Shown: positions 36,815 to 43,958 of the stretch, in pieces
Layout: every line of letters starts with the position of its first letter
Position numbering within the stretch: the first letter of the stretch is position 1
Assembly (NCBI GenBank): GCA_947364715.1
Contig: CANAUI010000007.1
Location: forward strand, 1-43,958
Direction: 5' to 3'
Source of the DNA: an uncultured Clostridium sp.
GTDB lineage: Bacteria > Bacillota > Clostridia > TANB77 > CAG-508
Length of the DNA: 43,958 nucleotides
The notes under the pieces: model-generated
The model's database searches: none
What the model saw: only the letters and a program-made list of their open reading frames with translations
Told to the model about the DNA's origin: nothing
Program-made: the position numbers and the translations under genes

Positions 36815-38059
36815 ATGGATAAAGTACAGTATATAATAGACTTATTAAAAATGTATAATCAAGAACATATTATAAAATTAATAGGACAATTAGAGGAAAA
36901 ACAAAAACAAGAATTAATAGAACAAATTAGTAAAATTGATTTTCATCAACTAAAAGAGTTATATGATAATACAAAAAGAGAAATAGAAATAAAAGAAAAT
37001 AAAATAGAACCATTACCATATTATGATAAGAAAAAATTATCAGAAGAGCAAAAAGATGAATGCCAAAGATTAGCAGAAGCAGTGCTAGAAAAAGGTGAAT
37101 ATGCTGTTGTTACAATGGCAGGAGGTCAAGGAACAAGATTAGGGCATTCTGGACCAAAAGGAAGTTTTAAATTAGATGTCTATGGAAAAGGAAAATATTT
37201 ATTTGAAATTTTAGCAGAAAATTTAAAAGAAGCAAATCAAAAATACAAAAAAATTATACCTTGGTATATTATGACTAGTAAAGAAAACAATGAAGAAACT
37301 ATTGAATTTATGGAAAAACATAACTATTTTGGATATGATAAATCTTTTGTAAGATTTTTTGCACAAAGTGAATTACCATTATTAGATATAAATGGAAAAT
37401 TGTTAGTTGGAAAAGATATGAAAATAAAAGAAGCATCTGATGGAAATGGTGGTACATATTCTTCTTTAAGAGCAAGTGGTTGTTTGGCAGAAATGAAAGA
37501 AAAAGGAATAAAATGGGTATTTATAGGCTCTGTCGACAATGCTTTGTTAAAAATGATTGATACTATTTTATTGGGATTGGCAATTAAGAAAAAAGTACAA
37601 ATTGCTTCAAAATCAGTAGTAAAGGCTAATCCACATGAAAGAGTAGGAGTATTTTGTAAGATGAATGGCCATCCAAAAGTTATTGAATATACAGAATTAC
37701 CAGAAAAAATGGCAGAAGAGGTAGACGAGAATGGAGAATTAAAATATGGAGAATCCCATATAATGTGTAATTTATATACAATAGAAGCAATAGAAAAAAT
37801 TAGTAAAGAAACATTAATTTATCACAGTGCTTTTAAGAAAAACACATATATAGATGAAGAAGGAAAGGAAGTTATTCCAACAGAGCCAAATTCTTTTAAA
37901 TTTGAATCATTTATTTTTGATGCTTTCGAAATATTTGATGATATTGCAATTCTAAGAGGAAAGAGAGAAGAAGACTTTGCACCTGTAAAAAATAAAGAAG
38001 GGGTAGATAGTCCAAAAACAGCAAAAGAACTGTATGAAAAATTTTGGAATAAATTTTGA
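36815..38059 (+). CDS. UDPGP-family UTP-sugar-1-phosphate uridylyltransferase
   Basis: The 414-residue protein belongs to the family of eukaryotic-type UDP-GlcNAc pyrophosphorylase (UAP1/UDPGP). The nucleotide loop MAGGQGTRLGHSGPKGSF is at about residues 101-118, and GSVDNALLKMIDTILLG and GRVGVFCK-like ERVGVFCKMNG follow, with a C-terminal KFESFIFDAF. It should make UDP-GlcNAc (or another UDP-sugar) from UTP and the sugar-1-phosphate. The gene next door is a GlmU-C-terminal-like acyltransferase. AAAGGGG precedes ATG 36815. Confidence 0.88.
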   Translation: MDKVQYIIDLLKMYNQEHIIKLIGQLEEKQKQELIEQISKIDFHQLKELYDNTKREIEIKENKIEPLPYYDKKKLSEEQKDECQRLAEAVLEKGEYAVVTMAGGQGTRLGHSGPKGSFKLDVYGKGKYLFEILAENLKEANQKYKKIIPWYIMTSKENNEETIEFMEKHNYFGYDKSFVRFFAQSELPLLDINGKLLVGKDMKIKEASDGNGGTYSSLRASGCLAEMKEKGIKWVFIGSVDNALLKMIDTILLGLAIKKKVQIASKSVVKANPHERVGVFCKMNGHPKVIEYTELPEKMAEEVDENGELKYGESHIMCNLYTIEAIEKISKETLIYHSAFKKNTYIDEEGKEVIPTEPNSFKFESFIFDAFEIFDDIAILRGKREEDFAPVKNKEGVDSPKTAKELYEKFWNKF

Positions 38060-38060
38060 G

Positions 38061-38086
38061 GGATTTTGAGGATGTGCTCAAAATCC
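38061..38086 (+). terminator. Terminator after the UDPGP-family gene
   Basis: GGATTTTGAG (38061-38070) pairs perfectly with CTCAAAATCC (38077-38086), a 10-bp stem with a 6-base loop, right after the stop codon. The following AATTTGTT is a weak T-run, so readthrough into the next gene is likely. Confidence 0.6.
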
Positions 38087-38178
38087 AATTTGTTATGGTA
38101 TAGGAAAAATCGAAGATTCTTACATATACAACAATGTTAAGTTTCCTTAGACCGTTTGAAAGGAAAGTGAGATTTAAA

Positions 38179-38847
38179 ATGGAAGAGTGTAAAATTAAAA
38201 ATTTATATAATTTAGAAGAAACAATAGCAAAAGAATTATTAGAAAAAAATACCTATCCATGGGAAGTGTTACCAAATATAGGGGAATATATTTTAGAATT
38301 AGGTGAAAAATTAGATAAAGAAGAATATAAAAAAATAGGAGAAAATATTTGGATTGCAAAAACTGCAAAAGTAGCATCAACTGCATATATTAATGGACCA
38401 GCTATCATAGGAAAAGAAGCAGAAGTAAGACATTGTGCTTTTATTAGAGGAAATGCTATTGTAGGAGAAGGTGTTGTTGTTGGTAATTCAACAGAATTAA
38501 AAAATGTTATCTTATTTAATAAAGTTCAAGTTCCACATTATAACTATATAGGAGACTCTATTTTAGGGTATAAAGCACATATGGGGGCTGGTGCTGTTAC
38601 ATCTAATGTAAAATCAGATAAACAATTAGTTGTTATAAAAAATGGAGAAGAAAAAATAGAAACAAATAGAAAAAAAGTAGGAGCTATGTTAGGAGATAAT
38701 GTAGAAGTAGGTTGTAATTCTGTATTAAATCCAGGAACTGTTGTAGGAAAAAATTCAAATATTTATCCATTATCTTGTGTAAGAGGTGTTATTCCTAAAA
38801 ATAGTATTTATAAAAATAAAAATGAAGTAATAGAGAAGAAAGATTAA
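38179..38847 (+). CDS. Left-handed beta-helix acyltransferase-like protein (GlmU C-terminal type)
   Basis: The 222-residue protein has hexapeptide-repeat sequence from about residue 55 onward and the GlmU-like stretch NSTELKNVILFN, then PHYNYIGDSILGYKAHMGAG and SNVKSD. This matches the acetyl-CoA domain of GlmU, although no uridylyltransferase domain is attached. It is annotated in some Clostridia as a UDP-GlcNAc pyrophosphorylase-like protein. The natural guess is acetylation of glucosamine-1-phosphate, with the neighbouring UDPGP enzyme completing UDP-GlcNAc. The start is ATG 38179; the ribosome binding site is not ideal (GAAAGGAAAG, 38158-38167). Confidence 0.75.
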   Translation: MEECKIKNLYNLEETIAKELLEKNTYPWEVLPNIGEYILELGEKLDKEEYKKIGENIWIAKTAKVASTAYINGPAIIGKEAEVRHCAFIRGNAIVGEGVVVGNSTELKNVILFNKVQVPHYNYIGDSILGYKAHMGAGAVTSNVKSDKQLVVIKNGEEKIETNRKKVGAMLGDNVEVGCNSVLNPGTVVGKNSNIYPLSCVRGVIPKNSIYKNKNEVIEKKD

Positions 38848-38870
38848 TAAATTTGACCATTTATACTAAC

Positions 38871-38899
38871 TTGAAAAAAATAAAAAAAATAGGTATAAT
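38871..38899 (+). promoter_or_regulatory. Promoter directly before a terminator, upstream of accC
   Basis: TTGAAA (38871-38876) and TATAAT (38894-38899) are 17 bases apart. Upstream lies TTTGAC (38852-38857) and TATACTAA (38862-38869), also found before accD. Transcription would start near 38906, inside the left arm of the hairpin described next. Confidence 0.55.
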
Positions 38900-38903
38900 A
38901 ATG

Positions 38904-38931
38904 AAAAGACAGTAATATAAACTGTCTTTTT
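38904..38931 (+). terminator. Terminator just downstream of a promoter
   Basis: AAAAGACAGT (38904-38913) pairs perfectly with ACTGTCTTTT (38921-38930), a 10-bp stem with a 7-base loop and a five-T end. It may end transcripts of the upstream gene. Confidence 0.75.
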
Positions 38932-38940
38932 ATGGTTTGT

Positions 38941-39084
38941 TATATTATAGGAAAGTTCTCTGAACTTCCTATAATATAAAGCATTCCACAGAAAATTGCT
39001 TTGCAATTTTCGCGGGCGAACAAAAACGAGGCATGAAGAGTAATCTAAAAGGTCATAAAATTTTAATCATTCCTCTTTTGTTCT
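38941..39084. repeat. R2 structured repeat, copy 2
   Basis: ATATTATAGGAA pairs with TTCCTATAATAT, GAAAATTGC with GCAATTTTC, and GAACAAAA with TTTTGTTC at the ends of a stem whose inner GAGG pairs with CCTC. The inner stem sequence differs from copy 1 but still pairs. It lies directly before copy 3, between the beta-helix gene and accC, filling most of the 397-bp spacer. Confidence 0.75.
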
Positions 39085-39202
39085 ATTATAATATAAATAC
39101 ATTTTACAGAAAATTGCTTTGCAATTTTCGTGAGTGAACAAAGATGGTGTATGAAAAGTAATATAAAAGATTAAGAAATTTTAATAATGCCACTTTTGTT
39201 CT
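39085..39202. repeat. R2 structured repeat, copy 3 (without first hairpin)
   Basis: It begins where copy 2 ends, with TATAATATAAATACATTTTACAG, keeps the GAAAATTGC/GCAATTTTC hairpin and the GAACAAA/TTTGTTC stem, but lacks the left arm of the first hairpin. The inner stem has TGG/CCA pairs where the others have AAG or GAGG. It ends about 40 bp before accC. Confidence 0.7.
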
Positions 39203-39244
39203 AGTGTAAGAAAACAATTAAGTGCATAAAAAGGAGGAAAATAG

Positions 39245-40588
39245 ATGTTAAAAAAAGTGTTAGTTGCAAATAGAGGAGAAATTGCTGTTAGAATAATAAG
39301 AGCATGTAGAGAAATGGGAATTAAAACAGTAGCTATTTATTCAGAAGCAGATAAAAATGCATTACATGTACGATTAGCAAATGAAGCAATTTGTGTAGGA
39401 CCAGCACCATCTAATAAAAGTTATTTAAATATAAAAGCAATATTAGAAACAGCATGTTTAACAGGAGCAGATAGTATACACCCAGGTTTTGGTTTTTTAT
39501 CAGAAAACCAAAATTTTGCAAAAATTTGCAAAGAAACAGGAATTAAATTTATAGGGCCAGACTATAAACTAATAGAATTGTTAGGAAATAAATCAAAAGC
39601 AAAAGAAACTATGAAAAGAGTAGGTGTTCCAGTTGTACCTGGGTCAGATGGGTTAATTTATTCAAAAGAACAAGCAGTTAATTTAGCAGAAGAAATTAAA
39701 TATCCTGTTATCTTAAAAGCATCAGCAGGAGGTGGAGGAAGAGGTATTAGAGTAGTATATTCTAAAGAAGAGTTAGAAAAAGAATATGATATTGTAAAAC
39801 AAGAAGCCAAAGTATCTTTTAATGATGATAGCCTATACTTAGAAAAGTTTATAGAAAATCCAAGACATATAGAAATACAAATATTAGCCGATGAACATGG
39901 AAATTGTATACATTTAGGAGAGAGAGATTGTTCTGTACAAAGAAGAAATCAAAAAATATTAGAAGAAACACCAAGTAATATTTTAGATGAAAAAACAAGA
40001 AATAAGATGGGAGAAGTAGCTGTAAAAGCAGTAAAAGAAATAGGATATTCTAATGCAGGAACAATTGAGTTTTTAGTTGATAATAATAAAGACTTTTATT
40101 TCATGGAAATGAATACAAGAATACAAGTAGAACATCCTGTAACAGAAATGGTAACAGGAGTAGATATAATAAAAGAACAAATTAAAATTGCAGGTGGAGA
40201 AGAATTAATATATAAACAAGAAGATATTAAATTTAATGGACATTCTATGGAAGTAAGAATTAATGCAGAAAATCCAGATAAAAACTTTATGCCATGTCCA
40301 GGAACTATAACAGGGGTGCATATTCCAGGTGGTAATGGTGTAAGAATAGATACTGCAATATATAGTGGATATACAGTTCCACCTACATATGACTCTATGC
40401 TAGCAAAATTAATTGTACATGGAAAAGATAGAGAAGAATCAATAGCAAAAATGAAAAGTGCAGTAGCAGAATTTGTTATAGAGGGAATCGAAACAAATGT
40501 AGATTTCTTGTTAAAAATATTAGAAAATGAAAATTTTAGAAAAAATAATTATGATACATCTTTTATCAAAAAGGAATTTAATATGTAG
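39245..40588 (+). CDS. accC: Biotin carboxylase subunit of acetyl-CoA carboxylase
   Basis: The 447-residue ATP-grasp enzyme carboxylates biotin on the carrier protein AccB. LVANRGEIAVRIIRACREMG is the start signature, then KASAGGGGRGIR (about residues 158-169), ERDCSVQRRNQKILEETPS and the MEMNTRIQVEHPVTE catalytic stretch near 290. AAGGAGG precedes ATG 39245. accB, commonly next to it, is not in the window. Confidence 0.96.
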   Translation: MLKKVLVANRGEIAVRIIRACREMGIKTVAIYSEADKNALHVRLANEAICVGPAPSNKSYLNIKAILETACLTGADSIHPGFGFLSENQNFAKICKETGIKFIGPDYKLIELLGNKSKAKETMKRVGVPVVPGSDGLIYSKEQAVNLAEEIKYPVILKASAGGGGRGIRVVYSKEELEKEYDIVKQEAKVSFNDDSLYLEKFIENPRHIEIQILADEHGNCIHLGERDCSVQRRNQKILEETPSNILDEKTRNKMGEVAVKAVKEIGYSNAGTIEFLVDNNKDFYFMEMNTRIQVEHPVTEMVTGVDIIKEQIKIAGGEELIYKQEDIKFNGHSMEVRINAENPDKNFMPCPGTITGVHIPGGNGVRIDTAIYSGYTVPPTYDSMLAKLIVHGKDREESIAKMKSAVAEFVIEGIETNVDFLLKILENENFRKNNYDTSFIKKEFNM

Positions 40589-40612
40589 TAAAAGTTATTG
40601 TTAAGAAATTAT

Positions 40613-40681
40613 ACATCTATTCTACAGTACATTTATTGTTAATTCAGAAAGTAATATTTGTTGGTTATAATTTGTAACAAT
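40613..40681. repeat. R3 dispersed spacer repeat, copy b
   Basis: ACATCTATT, GTACATTTATTGTTAATTCA, AATATTTGTTGG and GTAACA resemble copies a (11501) and c (29483). This copy lies 21 bases before the accD promoter. Confidence 0.4.
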
Positions 40682-40701
40682 AAATGATAAAACTATTAGG
40701 T

Positions 40702-40747
40702 TTGACTGCTTATACTAATTGAAATATATTAAAAATGCATATATAAT
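40702..40747 (+). promoter_or_regulatory. accD promoter region with shared TTTGAC-TATACTAA element
   Basis: TTGAAA (40719-40724) and TATAAT (40742-40747) are 17 bases apart. A second arrangement, TTGACT (40702-40707) with TATATT (40725-40730), also has 17-base spacing. The stretch TTTGAC (40701-40706), then TATACTAA (40711-40718) directly before TTGAAA, recurs at 38852-38876. A conserved sequence overlapping the -35 region is a plausible operator for a shared regulator. Confidence 0.5.
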
Positions 40748-40777
40748 AACAAAAGATATTAAAGGAGGGAAAAAACC

Positions 40778-41635
40778 TTGGTAATAGATAAAGTAAAAAA
40801 GTTAAATGACAAAGAAGAAAAAAGAGTAAAAAATGAAAAAGCTTCAGACATGATGATTGGAAAATGGGTAAAATGTGATAAATGTAAAGAAATAATATAT
40901 AAAGATGACTTACATCAAAATTTAAGTGTATGTCCAAATTGTGGAAAACATTTTAGATTATCATCAAGAAGAAGAATTAAGCAAATTGCTGATGAAGGAA
41001 CTTTTAAAGAAATTGGTGAAGATATTGTTACAAAAGACCCATTGAATTTTAGTGGATATATGAAGAAAATAGAAATCTTAAAAGAAAAAACAAAAATAGA
41101 AGAAGCAGTAACATGTGGAATATGTGAAATTGAAGGACAAGAAGCAGTACTTGCTATTATGGATGGAAATTTTTTAATGGGAAGTATGGGGTCAGCAGTA
41201 GGAGAGAAAATTACTTTAGCAATTGAAACAGCTGTTAAGAAAAAATTACCATTAATTATCTTTTGTGTATCAGGTGGTGCTAGAATGCAAGAAGGAATGG
41301 TGTCATTAATGCAAATGGCAAAAACATCAAGTGCACTTACTAAATTAGATAAAGCAGGAGGATTATATATATCTGTATTTACAGACCCAACAACAGGAGG
41401 TGTAACAGCAAGTTTTGCAAGTCTAGGAGACATTATATTGGCAGAACCACATGCATTAATTGGATTTGCAGGTCCAAGAGTTATAGAACAAACAATTAAT
41501 CAGAAATTGCCAAAAGGATTCCAAAGTTCAGAATTTTTGTTAGAACATGGATTTATTGATAAAATAGTAGAAAGAAAAGACATGAAAGCAACAATTGGAA
41601 ATTTAATAAGATTACATAATCTATCAAAAATGTGA
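40778..41635 (+). CDS. accD: Acetyl-CoA carboxylase carboxyltransferase beta subunit
   Basis: The 285-residue protein transfers the carboxyl group to acetyl-CoA together with AccA. A zinc ribbon lies near the N-terminus (CDKC near residue 33 and CPNC near 52), followed by the crotonase-like fold with [15 protein letters not shown] [16 protein letters not shown] and [13 protein letters not shown]. The start is TTG 40778, eight bases after AAAGGAGGG. accA follows 121 bp later. Confidence 0.95.
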   Translation: MVIDKVKKLNDKEEKRVKNEKASDMMIGKWVKCDKCKEIIYKDDLHQNLSVCPNCGKHFRLSSRRRIKQIADEGTFKEIGEDIVTKDPLNFSGYMKKIEILKEKTKIEEAVTCGICEIEGQEAVLAIMDGNFLMGSMGSAVGEKITLAIETAVKKKLPLIIFCVSGGARMQEGMVSLMQMAKTSSALTKLDKAGGLYISVFTDPTTGGVTASFASLGDIILAEPHALIGFAGPRVIEQTINQKLPKGFQSSEFLLEHGFIDKIVERKDMKATIGNLIRLHNLSKM

Positions 41636-41756
41636 AAGTTGCCCCAAAATGGATTACTCTTAGGTAAGTAAAGTATATAGAATTAATTTTTAAAACTAGA
41701 TTTGTGCCTTTCGTATGAGTAGCAATAGCGAGGGCAAGAAAGGAATGATAATAAAT

Positions 41757-42548
41757 ATGGCAAAAATAACTGCATGGGATAGAGTTATGTTAGCAAGAAA
41801 AATGGATAGACCAAAAGCTTTAGATTATATTAATGAATTATTTGATGATTTTATAGAATTACATGGTGATAGAAATTTTGGTGATGATAAATCAATTATT
41901 GGAGGAATTGCAACATTTGATAATATACCAGTTACAGTAATAGGAGAACAAAAAGGGAAAAAAATAAAAGAAAATATGGAAAGAAATTTTGGAATGCCAA
42001 ATCCAGAAGGATATAGAAAAGCATTACGATTAATGAATCAAGCACAAAAGTTTAATAGACCAGTTATTACATTTATTGATACACCTGGTGCATATCCTGG
42101 GATGGGAGCAGAAGAAAGAGGCCAAGGAGAAGCTATTGCTAGAAATTTATTTGAGATGTCAAAACTGGAAGTGCCAATTATTTGTATTATTATAGGAGAG
42201 GGTTCTAGTGGTGGAGCTTTAGCTATTGCTGTAGGAGATAGAATTGTTATGCTAGAAAATGCAGTATATTCTATTTTATCTCCAGAAGGGTTTGCTAGTA
42301 TTTTATATAAAGATTCAAGTAAGGCAAAAGAAGCTGCAGGAGATATGAAGGCTACTGCTCAAGATTTGAAAGATTTTGGGATTATTGACAAAATTATAAA
42401 AGAGCCAAAAGGTGGAGCACAAGAAAATATCGACATGGTTATAAAAGAATTAAAATCATATATTAAAAAGAGTTTAAAAGAATTAAGCACATTATCTAAA
42501 GAAGAATTAATAGAAAATAGATATAAAAAATTCAGAACAATGTGTTAA
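41757..42548 (+). CDS. accA: Acetyl-CoA carboxylase carboxyltransferase alpha subunit
   Basis: The 263-residue protein has [20 protein letters not shown], then the carboxyltransferase core [20 protein letters not shown] (about residues 110-129) and [11 protein letters not shown]. Its N-terminus is shorter than in Escherichia coli. ATG 41757 is preferred; ATG 41745 lies too close to the AAAGGA site (41739-41744). The 121-bp upstream spacer has no clear promoter. Confidence 0.95.
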   Translation: MAKITAWDRVMLARKMDRPKALDYINELFDDFIELHGDRNFGDDKSIIGGIATFDNIPVTVIGEQKGKKIKENMERNFGMPNPEGYRKALRLMNQAQKFNRPVITFIDTPGAYPGMGAEERGQGEAIARNLFEMSKLEVPIICIIIGEGSSGGALAIAVGDRIVMLENAVYSILSPEGFASILYKDSSKAKEAAGDMKATAQDLKDFGIIDKIIKEPKGGAQENIDMVIKELKSYIKKSLKELSTLSKEELIENRYKKFRTMC

Positions 42549-42640
42549 AATATAAGTCTTTGAAGTAATATCTTAAGTTAACAACAATGAACTTTAAAGA
42601 GGAGTATATAATAAAAATATAAATTAGGAGGATTTTTAAA

Positions 42641-43411
42641 ATGTTATTAGAAGGTAAAAAAGTAGTGATTATGGGAGTAAGAAATAAATGGAGTATTGCA
42701 TGGGGAGCAACACAATCAGCTTATGACCAAGGAGCAGAAGTGATTTGTACTTGTTCAGGAGATAGTGTAGACAAAGTAAAAGAGTTAGTAAAAGATATGC
42801 CAAGAGTAAGTGTTTATGAATGTAATGATGTAAGTCTAGATGAAGATATAGATAAATGCTTAGAAGAAATAAAAAAAGAACATGGAAAAATAGATGGAAT
42901 ATTGCATGCTATTGCACATGCAAATACAGAAGATTTAAGAAATGATTTTATTTTTACATCAAGAGAAGGGTTTGCACATGCACAAGATGTTAGTTGCTAT
43001 TCATTGGTTGCAATTGTTAGAATGGCTAGAGAAAAAGAAATGTTAAATGAAGGTGCAAGTATTGTTGCATATACATATTATGGTTCAGAAAAAGCAATAG
43101 AAGGATATAATGTTATGGGAGTTGCAAAAGCAGCATTAGAAGCAAGTATTAGATATTTAGCAAGAGATTTAGGTAAAGATGGTTATAGAATTAATGGTAT
43201 TTCAGCAGGACCAATTAAAACTTTATCTGCAAAAGGAATTAAAGATTTTGGGTCAATATTAGATATTGTTGAAGAAAGAGCACCATTACATAAAAATGTT
43301 ACAATTAACCAAGTAGGAGATAGTACAGCATTTTTATTTAGTGATATGTCAAGTGCTATTACTGGAGAAGTTATCCATGTTGATAATGGTTTTTCAATTG
43401 TTGGTGTGTAA
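42641..43411 (+). CDS. fabI: Enoyl-ACP reductase FabI
   Basis: The 256-residue short-chain dehydrogenase-type enzyme reduces enoyl-ACP with NADH in the last step of fatty acid elongation. The cofactor motif is GVRNKWSIAWGATQSAYDQG (residues 11-31), and the catalytic Tyr and Lys lie six residues apart in EGYNVMGVAKAALE (about residues 154-167). FabI rather than the flavin-dependent FabK is the version here, which is not universal in Clostridia. AGGAGG precedes ATG 42641. Confidence 0.95.
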   Translation: MLLEGKKVVIMGVRNKWSIAWGATQSAYDQGAEVICTCSGDSVDKVKELVKDMPRVSVYECNDVSLDEDIDKCLEEIKKEHGKIDGILHAIAHANTEDLRNDFIFTSREGFAHAQDVSCYSLVAIVRMAREKEMLNEGASIVAYTYYGSEKAIEGYNVMGVAKAALEASIRYLARDLGKDGYRINGISAGPIKTLSAKGIKDFGSILDIVEERAPLHKNVTINQVGDSTAFLFSDMSSAITGEVIHVDNGFSIVGV

Positions 43412-43460
43412 TTCCTTTGTGATTTTTGTAAGAAAAAATTCATACAATGACAAAAAACAC

Positions 43461-43488
43461 TTGAAAAATATTGAAAACATGATATAAT
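43461..43488 (+). promoter_or_regulatory. Promoter of the T-box leader
   Basis: TTGAAA (43461-43466) and TATAAT (43483-43488) are 16 bases apart; a second TTGAAA at 43471 is too close. Transcription would start near 43495. Confidence 0.65.
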
Positions 43489-43494
43489 AAGAAA

Positions 43495-43761
43495 CATAAT
43501 ATAGAAAAAAACAATAGTTAGGTCACGATAAATGGCATAATATCTTAAAGAGAGCCAAAGGTAGCTGTGAATTTGGTAAGTAAATTCTATTTATTATCCC
43601 CTGATTGTTATTATACTGAATTAATAGTAAGTATAGTCGTAAGTCTGCGTTAAAGATAAATGAGAGAACTAATTTAAATTGAATTTTATTAGTTAATGTA
43701 GGTGGTATCGCGGAAAGTAAAGTTATTTCGTCCTAGGTTAGGATGTTAAATAGCTTTTTTT
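43495..43761 (+). promoter_or_regulatory. T-box riboswitch leader
   Basis: AACAAT (43510-43515) and ATTGTT (43604-43609) close stem I, which contains AGAGAGCC (43549-43556). Stem III pairs AACTAA with TTAGTT (43667-43694). The T-box GGTGGTATCGCGG (43701-43713) is followed by a terminator, AAAGTTATTT-CGTCCTA against TAGGATG and AAATAGCTTT (43719-43757), with a T-run to 43761. Uncharged tRNA binding should favour the antiterminator. The specifier codon could not be assigned with confidence. The regulated gene is beyond the window end. Confidence 0.88.
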
Positions 43762-43765
43762 GTTT

Positions 43766-43890
43766 AAAACAAATGAAAATCAGCATCTTGCACATTTTTT
43801 TGAGTATATGCAAACTTCAATGTACAATAGTACATTTTCTGCTTGCATAACTCTTCAAAAATGCACAATATACTAATTTTGATTTGTTTT
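43766..43890. repeat. R1 palindromic repeat, copy C
   Basis: AAAACAAAT (43766-43774) and ATTTGTTTT (43882-43890) are complementary, and GCACATTTTT pairs with AAAAATGCAC. ATGCAA and TTGCAT flank a central TGTAC/GTACA hairpin. It begins five bases after the T-box terminator. Confidence 0.8.
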
Positions 43891-43903
43891 AAAAAGAAGT
43901 GAG

Positions 43904-43958
43904 AATGAAAATCAGCATCTTGCACATTTTTTTGAGTATATGCAAACTTCAATGTACA
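43904..43958. repeat. R1 palindromic repeat, copy D (cut by the window end)
   Basis: These 55 bases are identical to 43772-43826 of copy C and start 132 bp later, so a second tandem palindrome begins here. Its right half lies beyond the window. Confidence 0.8.

Noticed and set aside
40701..40718. A FapR operator before accD
   Set aside because: Only one TTAGTA half-site is found; the required second half at the right spacing is absent.
43772..43958. The identical 55-bp direct repeats as a CRISPR array
   Set aside because: Each unit is half of a palindrome, the repeats are too long, the spacing (77 bp) is filled by the other arm, and no cas genes are present.

Overview
The window is AT-rich chromosomal DNA from a low-GC Firmicute, most likely an anaerobic, spore-forming member of the Clostridia (possibly an uncultured gut lineage). 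The grounds are the Firmicutes-type S10-spc-alpha ribosomal gene order, AGGAGG-type ribosome binding sites, frequent TTG/GTG starts, SpoIVA, a flavodiiron protein, a T-box leader, the DXP isoprenoid route, zinc-binding forms of S14, S4 and L36, and standard use of TGA as stop. The species cannot be named from the sequence alone.

Region 1 (1-17360) is the ribosomal protein supercluster. A consensus promoter (76-104) and a 268-nt leader precede rpsJ-rplC-rplD-rplW-rplB-rpsS-rplV-rpsC-rplP-rpmC-rpsQ-rplN-rplX-rplE-rpsN-rpsH-rplF-rplR-rpsE-rplO-secY, ending at a terminator (11452-11496). adk has its own promoter and terminator, then map. A second perfect promoter inside the 3' end of map (13203-13231) drives infA-rpmJ-rpsM-rpsK-rpsD-rpoA-rplQ to a terminator at 17317-17360. 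rpmD (L30) is missing from between rpsE and rplO. The S10 leader holds a 10-codon open reading frame with its own ribosome binding site, ending in two rare arginine codons, followed by an intrinsic terminator. Several spacers hold structured or repeated RNA elements.

Region 2 (17400-27900) is mixed housekeeping: a small membrane protein, a NadR-type nucleotidyltransferase, an ABC exporter whose ATPase has a one-base frameshift inside Walker A, an S66 (LD-carboxypeptidase) family peptidase, a flavodoxin-like reductase, glutamate racemase, a divergent pair (helical protein / Dps), RecN and enolase.

Region 3 (27960-36414): a secreted, membrane-anchored von Willebrand A protein (minus strand), dxs overlapping an S4-domain YlmH-like gene, a flavodiiron protein, a 61-aa protein, rlmN and spoIVA (minus strand).

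Region 4 (36415-43958): a UDPGP-family nucleotidyltransferase next to a GlmU-C-terminal-like left-handed beta-helix protein, which together could make UDP-GlcNAc, then accC-accD-accA-fabI for malonyl-CoA and fatty acid synthesis (no accB here), and a T-box leader at the end whose gene lies outside the window.

Three families of dispersed non-coding repeats occur in the spacers: R1 (about 125-bp palindromes; 8502, 14258, 43766, 43904), R2 (about 120-145 bp with three hairpins; 36483, 38941, 39085) and, less certainly, R3 (about 70 bp; 11501, 29483, 40613). A fourth short element (AGGARATAAC ... CCTGACATTAA) sits just before the ribosome binding sites of rplV, rplF, rpsD and rplQ. These elements and the S10 leader are the least explained parts of the window.
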